Below are positions 24,882 through 34,682 of a stretch of 64,000 nucleotides of DNA, one piece after another. This stretch comes from RPRC01 sp034933285 (GTDB taxonomy: Bacteria > Desulfobacterota > Desulfuromonadia > Geobacterales > Geobacteraceae). Under the pieces are notes generated by a model. The model did not search any database, was not told where the DNA came from, and saw only the letters and a list, made by a program, of their open reading frames with translations. The stretch is taken from the NCBI GenBank assembly GCA_034933285.1, contig JAYFNT010000009.1:1-64000 (forward strand). Reading direction: 5' to 3'. Numbering within the stretch: the stretch's first letter is position 1; the number at the start of each line of letters is the position of its first letter. The position numbers and the translations under genes were made by a program.

Positions 24882-24900
24882 TGAATTAAAATTTAATTCA
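24882..24900. promoter_or_regulatory. 19-bp perfect palindrome in the RND/glgP divergent region
   Basis: TGAATTAAAATTTAATTCA has two 9-bp arms around one central base. It is AT-rich with no T-tract, so it is not a terminator. It lies between the divergent RND operon and glgP, about 180 bases from the adaptor start, a place where a dimeric repressor or activator could bind. This function is inferred from symmetry and position only. Confidence 0.4.
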
Positions 24901-24993
24901 CATTATTGCCATCTGAAATTCCTAAGTAATGTCCGTCCGGAAAGTCCGGACAACGAACTGTAAGGTTTCCGTATCGGAAACTGACTTTTATCT

Positions 24994-25016
24994 CCCTCTC
25001 CCCTGGTGGGAGAGGG
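24994..25016. repeat. CCCTCTCCC/GGGAGAGGG interspersed palindrome
   Basis: CCCTCTCCC (24994-25002) and GGGAGAGGG (25008-25016) around ctggt, continuing ccggggggagggtg. This is the widespread C/G-rich interspersed palindrome found between genes in many proteobacteria. Smaller hairpins lie beside it (GTTTCCG/CGGAAAC at 24964-24980). It sits in the glgP leader, about 100 bases before the start codon. Confidence 0.6.
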
Positions 25017-25112
25017 CCGGGGGGAGGGTGTTTCCGGAAGGAAACTCAAGTATGGCTGAATGCCGAACATGGCATCCAGTTGAGAGGATTCGCCCAATAG
25101 GGGAAACATGCG

Positions 25113-27602
25113 ATGAAAAAAACAGGCAGGAGCCGCAGCGGGCACGATCATCAGGACATCCGGACAGGAACAGCCCCCGAGTCAATTGCCCAGGCTTTTC
25201 TTGACCATCTCTACTATTCCCAGGGGAGGATTCCCTCGCTCGCTACCCGCAACGACCTGTACATGGCCCTTTCCTACGCGGTCCGCGACAGGCTGCTGGC
25301 CCGCTGGTACGATGGGATGAAGCGATACCGGAAGGCAATGGGGAAAGACCATTTCAAGGCGGTCTGCTACCTGTCGGCGGAGTTCCTCCCCGGACCACAC
25401 CTGGGCAACAACCTGCTGAACCTTGGGATTTATGATGAAACCCGCCAGGCAATGGAACAGCTCGGCTTGAAGCTGGAAGAGATCGTGGACCAGGAGGAAG
25501 AGCCCGGTCTCGGCAACGGGGGTCTCGGCAGGCTTGCCTCGTGTTTCATGGATTCCCTGGCAACGCTGGACATTCCAGCTTTGGGCTACGGGATCCGCTA
25601 CGAATTCGGCATATTCGACCAGGAAATCCGCGACGGCTGGCAGGTGGAAATTACCGACAAATGGCTGAGACTCGGCAACCCGTGGGAGATACCGAGACCG
25701 GAGCTGAGCCGGGAAGTCAAACTCGGCGGGCGGACGGAACACTTCCGGGACGGGCAGGGACGACTGCGGGTCAGATGGACCCCCGCCGGCGTGGTCAGGG
25801 GAGTCCCCTATGATACACCGGTCCTCGGTTTCAGGGGCAACAGCTGCAACACCCTCCGCCTCTGGAAGGCGGAAGCGGTGGAGTCTTTCGACTTCCAGGA
25901 TTTCAACGTGGGGAATTATTATGCCGCGGTCGAAGCGAAAATGAAGTCGGAAACCATAACCAAAGTGCTCTACCCCAACGACGAGCCCATGATCGGCAAG
26001 AAGCTCCGCCTGGTCCAGGAATATTTCTTCGTTTCCTGTTCGCTGCAGGACATGCTCCGCATCTGCGGCATATATGGCGAGCCGGTCGAACACCTCGACA
26101 GGCATCTTGCCGCCCAGCTGAACGACACCCATCCATCCATAGCGGTAGCCGAACTGATGAGACTCCTGGTGGACGAGCACGACATGGATTGGGACAAGGC
26201 ATGGGAGATTACCTGCAACACTTTCGGCTACACCAATCACACGCTTCTTCCCGAGGCGCTGGAAAAATGGCCGCTGCAGCTGTTCGAACAGATCCTTCCA
26301 CGACACCTGGAAATCGTCTACGAGATAAACCGGCGATTCCTCGAGCTGGTGCGGGAAGTTTTTCCGGGCGACGAACAGCGGGCAGCGAGAATGTCGCTTA
26401 TCGATGAAGATGGTGAACGGCACGTGCGCATGGCCCATCTCGCCTGCGTTGGAAGCCATGCCGTCAACGGCGTCGCAGAACTTCATTCGGAGCTTCTCAA
26501 GCGGGAGGTCCTCAGGGACTTCCATGAACTGTTCCCGGGAAAATTCCATAATGTCACCAATGGAGTAACGCCGCGCCGCTGGATGGCGCTGATCAATCCA
26601 CGGTTGTCATCTCTGATTTCCGGGTCCATAGGCGACGGCTGGATCACCGATCTCCATGAGTTGAGAGGGCTGGAACCATTTGCTGAAGATCAGGAGTTCC
26701 GCAAGGAGTGGCAAAGAGTAAAACTGGAAAACAAGAACGAACTGGCAGCGATCATCGCACAGCGTACCGGGACGGCAGTAAATCCCGAATCCATGTTCGA
26801 CATCCAGGTGAAACGTCTCCACGAATACAAGCGCCAGCATCTGAACGTCCTCCATATCATCACCATGTATGCACGGTTGAAGAGGAATCCCGCAACTGCC
26901 TGCGTTCCAAGGACCTTCATCTTTGGCGGAAAGGCTGCGCCGGGGTACATGATGGCCAAGCTCATCATTAAGCTCATCAATTCCGTGGCCGAGGTGGTGA
27001 ATAACGATCCCGACATCCATGACCGGCTGAAAGTGATCTTCCTGCCTGATTTCAACGTCAAGAACGGCCAGCATGTGTATCCCGCCGCGGACCTGTCCGA
27101 GCAGATCTCGTTGGCAGGCAAGGAAGCGTCCGGAACCGGAAACATGAAATTCTCCATGAACGGTGCGCTGACTATCGGTACCCTGGACGGCGCCAACATC
27201 GAAATACGCGAAGAAGTGGGAGAGGAGAATTTCTTCCTGTTCGGCCTGAGAGCTGGCGAAGTGACGGAACTCAAAGCGCGGGGGTACGCCCCCAAACAGT
27301 ACTGTGAAGCAAACCCCGACCTGAAGGAGGTTGTCGACATGATCCGGTCGGGATATTTCTCGGGCGGCGACTCGCAGCTTTTCGCGCCGCTTGTCGACTC
27401 GCTCATGGAGCATGATGATTACCTGCTGCTTGCCGATTACCAGTCGTACATCGACTGCCAGGATAAAGTGGCGGCAGCATTTCAAGACCGGCAGGCATGG
27501 ACGCGCATGTCTGTCCTGAACGTTGCGCGAATGGGGAAATTTTCCTCAGACCGCTCCATAAAGGAATATTGCAACAGGATCTGGAAGGTCAATCCGATAT
27601 AA
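25113..27602 (+). CDS. glgP: Glycogen/alpha-glucan phosphorylase
   Basis: 829 residues, a typical length. It releases glucose-1-phosphate from the non-reducing ends of glycogen using pyridoxal phosphate. It shows VCYLSAEFLPGPHLGNNLLNLG near the N-terminus, GNGGLGRLASCFMDSLATL, QLNDTHPSIAVAELMRLL, TNGVTPRRW, FDIQVKRLHEYKRQ, and the PLP-lysine region EASGTGNMKFSMNGALTIGT followed by LDGANIEI. The start at 25113 has AGGGG before it. It is the first gene of a glgP-glgX-pyk-gap run, consistent with mobilising stored glycogen into lower glycolysis. The regulatory arginine-rich N-terminus of eukaryotic enzymes is absent. Confidence 0.96.
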   Translation: MKKTGRSRSGHDHQDIRTGTAPESIAQAFLDHLYYSQGRIPSLATRNDLYMALSYAVRDRLLARWYDGMKRYRKAMGKDHFKAVCYLSAEFLPGPHLGNNLLNLGIYDETRQAMEQLGLKLEEIVDQEEEPGLGNGGLGRLASCFMDSLATLDIPALGYGIRYEFGIFDQEIRDGWQVEITDKWLRLGNPWEIPRPELSREVKLGGRTEHFRDGQGRLRVRWTPAGVVRGVPYDTPVLGFRGNSCNTLRLWKAEAVESFDFQDFNVGNYYAAVEAKMKSETITKVLYPNDEPMIGKKLRLVQEYFFVSCSLQDMLRICGIYGEPVEHLDRHLAAQLNDTHPSIAVAELMRLLVDEHDMDWDKAWEITCNTFGYTNHTLLPEALEKWPLQLFEQILPRHLEIVYEINRRFLELVREVFPGDEQRAARMSLIDEDGERHVRMAHLACVGSHAVNGVAELHSELLKREVLRDFHELFPGKFHNVTNGVTPRRWMALINPRLSSLISGSIGDGWITDLHELRGLEPFAEDQEFRKEWQRVKLENKNELAAIIAQRTGTAVNPESMFDIQVKRLHEYKRQHLNVLHIITMYARLKRNPATACVPRTFIFGGKAAPGYMMAKLIIKLINSVAEVVNNDPDIHDRLKVIFLPDFNVKNGQHVYPAADLSEQISLAGKEASGTGNMKFSMNGALTIGTLDGANIEIREEVGEENFFLFGLRAGEVTELKARGYAPKQYCEANPDLKEVVDMIRSGYFSGGDSQLFAPLVDSLMEHDDYLLLADYQSYIDCQDKVAAAFQDRQAWTRMSVLNVARMGKFSSDRSIKEYCNRIWKVNPI

Positions 27603-27690
27603 CGACATCCCAATGGTGAAAATGGACAATAAAAAGGAAGTTCATAGATTCGGCAAAGGTTCGGGGAGATCAGTTCCTGAAGGAAAAACA

Positions 27691-29790
27691 ATGGCTGGAT
27701 CGATACAAGATATCTGCTGCGGACGTAGTCATCCTCTCGGGGCGACTATCCGTCACAACGGCGTGAACTTCTGCGTGTTCTCCAAGAACTGCACTTCAAT
27801 TGAACTCCTGCTGTTTGAATCTGCCGAAGCAATGCAGCCATCCAGGGTTATTACCCTCGATCCCGCGAGTAACAAAACCTATCATTACTGGCACGTGTTC
27901 GTGCCCGGTCTGAAGGCCGGGCAGATCTACGGATTTCGCGCCCATGGACCTTTCGATCCTTCGCGTGGGCTTCGTTTCGATCCGGCCAAGGTGCTGCTCG
28001 ACCCCTACGGAAAAGCCGTTGCCGTGCCTGAAAAATACAGCAGAAACGCGGCAGGCAGTGCCGGGGGAAATGCGGGAGCGGCAATGAAAAGCGTAGTCTG
28101 CGATCCGCGAGGCTACGACTGGGAGGGCGACCTTCCCCTGAAACAGACCTTTGCCAGTACAGTGATTTACGAAATGCATGTCGGCGGATTTACCCGGCAT
28201 CCGGATTCAGGCGTTTGTGCGGAAAAGCGGGGGACCTTTGCCGGTCTGGTGGAAAAAATCCCCTACCTTAAAGAACTCGGCATAACTGCGGTCGAACTGC
28301 TGCCGGTATTTCAGTTCGACCGGCAGGACGCTCCGCCCGGTCATGTGAATTACTGGGGATACAGCCCCGTATCATTCTTCGCCCCCCACCACGCCTACAG
28401 CTCGCGCAAGGAGCCGCTGGGCGTTCTCGACGAATTCCGCGACATGGTCAAGGCCCTGCATCGCGAGGGCATCGAGGTCATACTCGATGTTGTTTTCAAC
28501 CACACGGCCGAGGGTAACGACACGGGTCCGACCCTCTGTTTCAAGGGGCTGGAAAACGGCGTCTACTATATGCTCGACGGTGATGGCTCGTATGCCGACT
28601 ATACCGGCACCGGCAATACTCTCAACGGCAACAATCCGGTCGTCAGGAGGATGATCGTCGACAGCCTCCATTATTGGGTTGAGATGATGCACGTGGACGG
28701 TTTCCGATTCGATCTCGCTTCCATTCTGGCCCGCGACGAAACCGGCTGTCCGATGAAAAACCCGCCGATCCTCTGGGACATCGATTCGGACCCTGTCCTG
28801 GCGGGCATCAAGCTGATCGCGGAGGCCTGGGATGCGGCGGGCCTGTACCAGGTGGGAAGCTTCATCGGCGACTACTGGAAGGAGTGGAACGGCAAATTCC
28901 GCGATGACGTGAGAAGCTTTTTCCGCGGCGACAACGGCACGGTGCAGAATTTCGCATCCAGGCTCCTGGGAAGTCCCGACATTTATGGGCACGAGGAACG
29001 GGAGCCGGAGCAGAGCATTCATTTCATTACCTGCCATGACGGATTCACCCTGAATGACCTTGTCTCTTACAATGGAAAGCACAACGAGGCCAACGGCGAG
29101 GATAACCGGGACGGCAGCGACTACAACCTGAGCTGGAACTGCGGGGCCGAGGGGCCGACTGACGACCCGGACATCGAACTGCTCAGAAACCGGCAGGTGA
29201 AAAACTTTCTGGCAGTATCCCTCATTTCTCTCGGTGCGCCCATGCTGTCGATGGGTGACGAGGTGCGCCGCACCCAGTGGGGCAACAACAACGCGTACTG
29301 CCAGGACAACGAGCTGAGCTGGTTCGACTGGAACCGGATACATTCGCATGGCGACATCTTCCGCTTCTGCAGCCACATGATCCGCAACAGGATACGGCAG
29401 GCCATGTCACGGGATTCGGCTTTGAGCCTCAACCAGCTCCTGCGGAAAGCGAGGATCGACTGGCATGGCGTCAGGCTGTTTCAACCGGACTGGAGCCATG
29501 AATCCCACAGCCTGGCCATGACGGTCTGGAGTCTGAATGAGCGGGTCATGTTTCACCTGATGTTCAATGCGTACACGGATCCCCTCGATTTCCAGATTCC
29601 TTCAGCCGTGGAAGGGACGAAATATGTTTGGCGCCGTCTTATGGATACTTCGCTGCAATCGCCGGATGATATCGTTTTAATCAATGATGCCGATATAATT
29701 CGTGTCGGCAGTTACACTGTACAGCACCACTCGATGGTTGTGCTCGTAGCAAGATTTTCGGCCAGCCAGTCGGGTGCCCAGCATGCGTAA
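27691..29790 (+). CDS. glgX: Glycogen debranching enzyme (isoamylase type)
   Basis: About 699 residues from an ATG at 27691 with GAAGGA six bases upstream; the frame opens at 27613 but those upstream ATGs have no ribosome site. It is a GH13 protein with an N-terminal CBM48-like domain (PLGATIRHNGVNFCVFSKN), then VIYEMHVGGFTRHPDSGV, DVVFNHTAEGN, the nucleophile region GFRFDLASILARD, the acid AEAWDAAGLYQVG, and TCHDGFTLNDLVSY with KHNEANGEDNRDG, diagnostic of GlgX/TreX. It cleaves alpha-1,6 branches left by GlgP. It lies 88 bases after glgP on the same strand, and pyk follows. Confidence 0.94.
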   Translation: MAGSIQDICCGRSHPLGATIRHNGVNFCVFSKNCTSIELLLFESAEAMQPSRVITLDPASNKTYHYWHVFVPGLKAGQIYGFRAHGPFDPSRGLRFDPAKVLLDPYGKAVAVPEKYSRNAAGSAGGNAGAAMKSVVCDPRGYDWEGDLPLKQTFASTVIYEMHVGGFTRHPDSGVCAEKRGTFAGLVEKIPYLKELGITAVELLPVFQFDRQDAPPGHVNYWGYSPVSFFAPHHAYSSRKEPLGVLDEFRDMVKALHREGIEVILDVVFNHTAEGNDTGPTLCFKGLENGVYYMLDGDGSYADYTGTGNTLNGNNPVVRRMIVDSLHYWVEMMHVDGFRFDLASILARDETGCPMKNPPILWDIDSDPVLAGIKLIAEAWDAAGLYQVGSFIGDYWKEWNGKFRDDVRSFFRGDNGTVQNFASRLLGSPDIYGHEEREPEQSIHFITCHDGFTLNDLVSYNGKHNEANGEDNRDGSDYNLSWNCGAEGPTDDPDIELLRNRQVKNFLAVSLISLGAPMLSMGDEVRRTQWGNNNAYCQDNELSWFDWNRIHSHGDIFRFCSHMIRNRIRQAMSRDSALSLNQLLRKARIDWHGVRLFQPDWSHESHSLAMTVWSLNERVMFHLMFNAYTDPLDFQIPSAVEGTKYVWRRLMDTSLQSPDDIVLINDADIIRVGSYTVQHHSMVVLVARFSASQSGAQHA

Positions 29791-29850
29791 AGCGCATGAA
29801 TGGTTCCCTGCAATTTTGCATTCAAGGGGAATTTCCCCGGGAGATTTCAC

Positions 29851-31278
29851 ATGAACCTGCCTTCAAATAAGACCAAGATCGTCTGTACCATAGGCCCGGC
29901 TTCCGACTCCCCGGAAATGATGGAGAGGCTGCTGCTCGCGGGCATGAACATAGCCCGGCTCAACTTCTCCCACGGTGACTTTACCGGTCACGGACAGGTG
30001 ATAAGGAACCTTCGGGCCGCATCCGTTTCAACGGGGCGCCGTCTTGCCATCCTGGCGGACCTGCCGGGTCCGAAAATGCGCATCGGCCAGCTGGCAAGCG
30101 AGCCGATCCATCTTAATCCGGGAGATCGTTTCATCCTGACAAGCGAGGATGTCCAGGGTGACAACGGCCGCGTTGCCGTGAGTTTTCCCGGGCTGCCACG
30201 GGTTGTCGCGCCAGGTGCGACCCTGTTCCTGAACGACGGCATCATCCAGCTGGATGTCGAAAAGGTCGAGGGGAGTGATGTCCACTGCCGGATTGTGGTG
30301 GGAGGGGAGTTGCGGTCGAGGAAAGGCCTCAACCTGCCAGGCATTGACCTCGGCATAAGCGCTTTCACCGATCATGACCGCAGCTGCTTGAAATTCGCAC
30401 TTGAAAACGGCGTGGATGCCGTCAGCCAGTCATTTGTCAACCGTGCGGAAGATATTATCGCGGTTCGTGCGGCAGCGGCCGAGCTGGGGCATCAGCCTTT
30501 CATCATAGCGAAAATTGAACGTTCCAATGCGCTTGAGTACGTGGAAGAAATCATTGACGCAGCCGACGGGATAATGATCGCCCGCGGCGACCTGGGGGTC
30601 GAGGTGCCCATCGAGCAGATCCCGGTTGTCCAGAAACGGTTGACGCGCCTGGCAAACAAGTGTGCGAAACCGGTGATCACGGCAACCCAGATGTTGGAAT
30701 CAATGACGTTCAACAGCCGTCCCACCAGGGCGGAAGCGACGGACGTGGCGAATGCCATCCTGGACGGAACCGACTGCGTAATGCTCTCAGCTGAGTCCGC
30801 GATGGGGAACTATCCGGTCGAGTCCGTGGAAATGCTGGTGAAGATCGCCGCCGCCATCGAGCCTCACCGCCCGATCATCAAGGTTGAGGACATGTACAAG
30901 GGGATCGGGATGAAGGACCGGATCCGACCTTCCCACATTATTGCGCTGGGTGTGGAAACGAGTTTGGAATATGTCACCCCTGCGGCGGTTTTCGTGCCGA
31001 CGCGCAGCGGTGCGACCGCCAGGAGGATCGCCTCTTTCCGCCTGCCGGTGTGGATCGCGGCGGTCAGCTCCCAGGATGCGACCTGCCAGCGGCTCCAGTT
31101 CTCGTCCGGAGTCTGCCCCCTGCATGAGCCGGATCATCCGGAAGATTGGAATTCCTATGCAGGGAAATGGGTTTCGGATCACGGGCTAACCGGGGAAATG
31201 ATAATTCTAACCGAGGGTCCCTCAACGAAACACCCCGAGGCGAACCACCGCATGGAGGTCATAGAACTGAAAAAATAA
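29851..31278 (+). CDS. pyk: Pyruvate kinase
   Basis: 475 residues from an ATG at 29851 with GGGAG upstream. It converts phosphoenolpyruvate and ADP to pyruvate and ATP. It has TKIVCTIGPASDSPEMMERL at the N-terminus, MNIARLNFSHGD, ADLPGPKMRIG, the catalytic Lys in IAKIERSNALE, the metal site MIARGDLGVEVP, and TATQMLESM. The C-terminal allosteric domain is present (TRSGATARRIASFRLP). It is encoded between glgX and gap, so the operon joins glycogen breakdown to the energy-yielding steps of glycolysis. Confidence 0.96.
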   Translation: MNLPSNKTKIVCTIGPASDSPEMMERLLLAGMNIARLNFSHGDFTGHGQVIRNLRAASVSTGRRLAILADLPGPKMRIGQLASEPIHLNPGDRFILTSEDVQGDNGRVAVSFPGLPRVVAPGATLFLNDGIIQLDVEKVEGSDVHCRIVVGGELRSRKGLNLPGIDLGISAFTDHDRSCLKFALENGVDAVSQSFVNRAEDIIAVRAAAAELGHQPFIIAKIERSNALEYVEEIIDAADGIMIARGDLGVEVPIEQIPVVQKRLTRLANKCAKPVITATQMLESMTFNSRPTRAEATDVANAILDGTDCVMLSAESAMGNYPVESVEMLVKIAAAIEPHRPIIKVEDMYKGIGMKDRIRPSHIIALGVETSLEYVTPAAVFVPTRSGATARRIASFRLPVWIAAVSSQDATCQRLQFSSGVCPLHEPDHPEDWNSYAGKWVSDHGLTGEMIILTEGPSTKHPEANHRMEVIELKK

Positions 31279-31296
31279 CCCACAAGGAGGAATCAA

Positions 31297-32328
31297 ATGA
31301 AAGTGCCCCAAATAGCCGTCAACGGATTCGGCAGGATTGGCCGGACCGTCCTGAGGATCGCAAAGATGCGGCGACAGTTCAATGTGGTTGCTGTCAACGA
31401 TCTCAGCGGGCCGGAACAGCTGGCATATTCATTCAAGTACGATAGCGTGCATGGCAGGTATCCCGGCGAGGTGAGCGTCGAAGGGGACTCCATGCGGATC
31501 GACGACGACTCCTTTCGTGTGCTCGGCGAAAAGGACCCGGCGAAGCTGCCCTGGAAAGAGCTGGGAGTCGACTACGTAATCGAGAGCACCGGCAAATTCC
31601 GCAAGCTTGATGATCTCAAAACCCATCTGAAAGCAGGCGCACAACGGGTGATCGTGACCGTCCCCACCAAAGACTATCTGGAAAGCACTGTCGTCCTCGG
31701 GGTCAACGACCACGTGCTGACGAAAGATGCGGTGATCATCAGCAATGCAAGCTGCACGACGAACTGCTCGGCGCCGCTGGCCCTCGTCCTCCACCGGGCA
31801 TTCGGCATCAAGCGCGGTTTGCTCAACACCGTCCATGCTTTCACCGCCGACCAGCGGCTGGTGGATACCCCGCACGAGGACTTCCGGCGTTCACGCCATG
31901 CCTCGATAAACATAATTCCCACTTCCACCGGGGCTGCCAGGGCAATCGGCCGCGTGATCCCGGAACTGGAGGGAAAGCTCGACGGTGTGGCGCTGCGGGT
32001 CCCCGTCCCCGACGGAAGTGTCGTCGATCTTACCGTCCAGCTGGAAAAGCCGGTTACCGTCCAGCAGGTCAACGACGCAGTCCGAGCCGCGTCAGAAGGG
32101 GAACTGCGAGATGTGCTGGAATACCAGACAGACCCCATAGTATCGAGCGACATTGTGGGCAACAGCCACTCCTGCATTTTCGATTCGCTGCTGACCCAGG
32201 TTATCGATGGCACATTCCTGAAGGTTATCGCCTGGTATGACAATGAGTGGGGCTACAGTTCCCGGGTTGCCGACCTTATCGTGCGGCTGGCGGCCATGGA
32301 CGGCATGTCGCCGGATTTCACAGTGTGA
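31297..32328 (+). CDS. gap: Glyceraldehyde-3-phosphate dehydrogenase
   Basis: 343 residues with AAGGAGG before the ATG. The NAD-binding start is VNGFGRIGRTVLRIA. The catalytic cysteine lies in SNASCTTNCSAPLA, the His and phosphate contacts in NTVHAFTADQRLVD and STGAARAIG, and the C-terminus has WYDNEWGYSSRVADL. It is classical NAD-dependent GapA. It lies 18 bases after pyk and ends the glgP-glgX-pyk-gap run; I see no strong terminator after it. Confidence 0.96.
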   Translation: MKVPQIAVNGFGRIGRTVLRIAKMRRQFNVVAVNDLSGPEQLAYSFKYDSVHGRYPGEVSVEGDSMRIDDDSFRVLGEKDPAKLPWKELGVDYVIESTGKFRKLDDLKTHLKAGAQRVIVTVPTKDYLESTVVLGVNDHVLTKDAVIISNASCTTNCSAPLALVLHRAFGIKRGLLNTVHAFTADQRLVDTPHEDFRRSRHASINIIPTSTGAARAIGRVIPELEGKLDGVALRVPVPDGSVVDLTVQLEKPVTVQQVNDAVRAASEGELRDVLEYQTDPIVSSDIVGNSHSCIFDSLLTQVIDGTFLKVIAWYDNEWGYSSRVADLIVRLAAMDGMSPDFTV

Positions 32329-32755
32329 GGCTTTGCTGAACGCCGATTTTTGCGAAGGACCGGATGCAGTATGAAGTCGCTGTGCGCGATTTCAGCTGGC
32401 TGAGACCGGACTTTTCACGGAACAGATCGACAAAATGCCTTGAAATTTAATGTGCATCGGGTTACCTTGCAGATGGATTCAGTGCTCTATTTCTGTCAAA
32501 TGTCTGACTGAATTCGAGATTTTTGCCATATTGACCGTTTTCACGCATTGCGAGGACTGGCGTCACCTCTGTTTGCCGAGTCCATGTTTCCTCTCGCGTT
32601 TAAGAAAGTTCCTCTTCCCGTAACCTGTCTTTCAATTCAAGCATAGTGAAGTTTGACAGGCAATCTGACATGAATACAAAGAGCCGAAACCAGATGGGTT
32701 GCGCGCAATCCGTCACCAAAGTCGCTATCCGGAGACTCATCAGCAAAGGGGAGTT
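32329..32755. other. Intergenic, no gene seen
   Basis: About 430 bases between gap and selB. I looked for a selC tRNA next to selB and did not find one, and no open frame has a plausible start and domain. It presumably carries the selB promoter. Confidence 0.5.
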
Positions 32756-34666
32756 ATGAAGCACCTTATACTCGGAACCGCCGGGCATATCGATCATGGC
32801 AAGACCTCCCTGGTCAAGGCCCTTACCGGAATAGACACCGACCGCCTGAAGGAGGAAAAAGAAAGGGGCATTACCATAGAGCTCGGTTTTGCCCACATGG
32901 CTTTGCCGGAAGGCGTTGAGTTCGGCATCGTGGACGTGCCCGGCCATGAACGTTTTGTCCGTACCATGGTGGCCGGGGTGGGAGGCATGGATCTGGTGAT
33001 GCTCGTGATTGCCGCGGATGAAGGAGTCATGCCCCAGACACGGGAACACATGGAGATCTGCCAGTTGCTGGGGGTAAAAAAGGGGCTCGTGGCACTCACC
33101 AAGTGCGACATGGTGGAAGATGAGTGGCGGGATATGGTTGCGGAGGAAGTGCGGGAATATCTCGACGGCAGTTTCCTGGAAGGAGCGCCGATCGTGCCCG
33201 TGTCCGCGAGAACCTCGTCCGGGCTCGAAGATCTGAAGGCAGCTCTGGCCTCCATGGCTGCCGAAGTGGACGAGAAATCCACGGACGGCCCTTTCAGGCT
33301 TCCGGTTGACCGGGTTTTCAGCGTCGCGGGATTCGGCACAGTGGTGACGGGTACGCTCCTTTCCGGGGAGATCGGGACCGGCGACGAAGTGGAGATCCTG
33401 CCTTCAGGCCTGACGACAAAGGTCAGAAGCGTTCAGTCCCATGGAAAGAAAGCGGATAAGAGCTCGGCAGGACAGCGTGTTGCCGTGAACCTGCAGGGGG
33501 TTGATCAAAACGACATCATGCGCGGCAATGTGGTCGTGCCCCGCGGAGCATTTCGCACCACCCGCGCCGTGGACGCCCGGTTCACCTATCTGCCCTCCGC
33601 GCCACGCGAGCTGAGACACCGCTCCACGCTGCGCCTCCATTCGGCCACGTATGAAGTGCCGGCGCAGATAATCCTCCTGGACAGGGATGTCCTGCAACCG
33701 GGGGATTCCGCCTTCGTCCAGCTGAGGCTGAAGAGCCAGGTGCTGCTGCTGCCCGGCGATCTCTTCATCCTCAGGAGCAGCTCGCCGCAGATCACCGTGG
33801 GCGGAGGCCAGGTGCTGGACCCGGCGCCTCCGCGCAGGCGCCGCCGCTCTGCCCAGGCCCTGGAACTCATTCATTCCCTGCAGGACGGCGAGGATGGGGA
33901 AAGGATAAGACTGCTCACTCAGGAAAGCCTTCTTTCCGGCATAACACGGGAGGAGCTGGTGATCCGCAGCGGGCTGTCAGCCAAACGGACGGATGCCGCG
34001 CTTACGGCGCTCCTCTCCAGCGGAACGATAGTGCAGATGGTGCGTGATCCGCGCATCTTCATATCGCAGGATTCCTTCGCGGCCCTCAAGGCAAACCTGT
34101 TTGACGGCCTCGATGGGTACCTCAGGGAATACCCGATGAAGGAAGGGATAGGCAAGGAGGAATTGAAATCCCACATCCCGCGTAGAAGTGACGTACGTTT
34201 TTTCGGGCCGGTCCTGTCAGCTCTTGAAAAAGAGGGAAAGGCGCTGGTCGACAGGGATTTGGTGAAGATTCCGGGAAGAAGGGCGGCTGACGACAAGGCC
34301 GGGGCGGACCTGCTCAAAGCGGTGGAAGACATGCTTCGCAAGGGTGGGATGGAACCGCCCACATTGAAAGAGCTGGCACAGAATCTACGTGTGGGAGAGA
34401 AAGAGCTCCTGGAGCACATCAACCTGCTCGTCCGTAACGAACGGCTTGCCAAGGTCAAAAACGATCTCTTTTATATTCCCGAAGTTCTTGCGGAGATCCG
34501 CAACCGGCTGCGGCGTTACCTGGAGGAAAAGGGTGAAGTCACGCCGCCTGAATTCAGGGAGATTACGGGACTGTCGCGAAAGTTCATGATGCCGCTCCTG
34601 GAATATTTCGATCAGGAGAAACTGACCATCAGGGTCGGGGACAAGAGACTCCTGAGGAAAAAATGA
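32756..34666 (+). CDS. selB: Selenocysteine-specific elongation factor
   Basis: 636 residues from an ATG at 32756 with GGGGAG upstream. It delivers Sec-tRNA to UGA codons with a SECIS hairpin. The GTPase domain has LGTAGHIDHGKTSLVKALTG (P-loop), GITIELGF, DVPGHERFV and TKCD. EF-Tu-like domains II and III follow (FSVAGFGTVVTGTLLSGEIG). The C-terminal region of winged-helix repeats (about 370-636), which binds the mRNA hairpin, is intact. This shows that the organism uses selenocysteine. selA is not beside it here. The gene downstream starts 17 bases after the stop and may be co-transcribed. Confidence 0.95.
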   Translation: MKHLILGTAGHIDHGKTSLVKALTGIDTDRLKEEKERGITIELGFAHMALPEGVEFGIVDVPGHERFVRTMVAGVGGMDLVMLVIAADEGVMPQTREHMEICQLLGVKKGLVALTKCDMVEDEWRDMVAEEVREYLDGSFLEGAPIVPVSARTSSGLEDLKAALASMAAEVDEKSTDGPFRLPVDRVFSVAGFGTVVTGTLLSGEIGTGDEVEILPSGLTTKVRSVQSHGKKADKSSAGQRVAVNLQGVDQNDIMRGNVVVPRGAFRTTRAVDARFTYLPSAPRELRHRSTLRLHSATYEVPAQIILLDRDVLQPGDSAFVQLRLKSQVLLLPGDLFILRSSSPQITVGGGQVLDPAPPRRRRRSAQALELIHSLQDGEDGERIRLLTQESLLSGITREELVIRSGLSAKRTDAALTALLSSGTIVQMVRDPRIFISQDSFAALKANLFDGLDGYLREYPMKEGIGKEELKSHIPRRSDVRFFGPVLSALEKEGKALVDRDLVKIPGRRAADDKAGADLLKAVEDMLRKGGMEPPTLKELAQNLRVGEKELLEHINLLVRNERLAKVKNDLFYIPEVLAEIRNRLRRYLEEKGEVTPPEFREITGLSRKFMMPLLEYFDQEKLTIRVGDKRLLRKK

Positions 34667-34682
34667 CTTTCAGGTGATAAAC

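Noticed and set aside
24923..25060. Possible fifth copy of the tccggaaa repeat
   Set aside because: Only the short tccggaaa string is shared; the rest is a different set of hairpins, including the common CCCTCTCCC palindrome.
25182..26549. 455-codon open frame antisense to glgP
   Set aside because: The glgP frame is certain; the antisense frame shows no motif.
32329..32755. selC (tRNA-Sec) beside selB
   Set aside because: I looked for a 90-95 nt cloverleaf with a long variable arm and CCA end and saw none.
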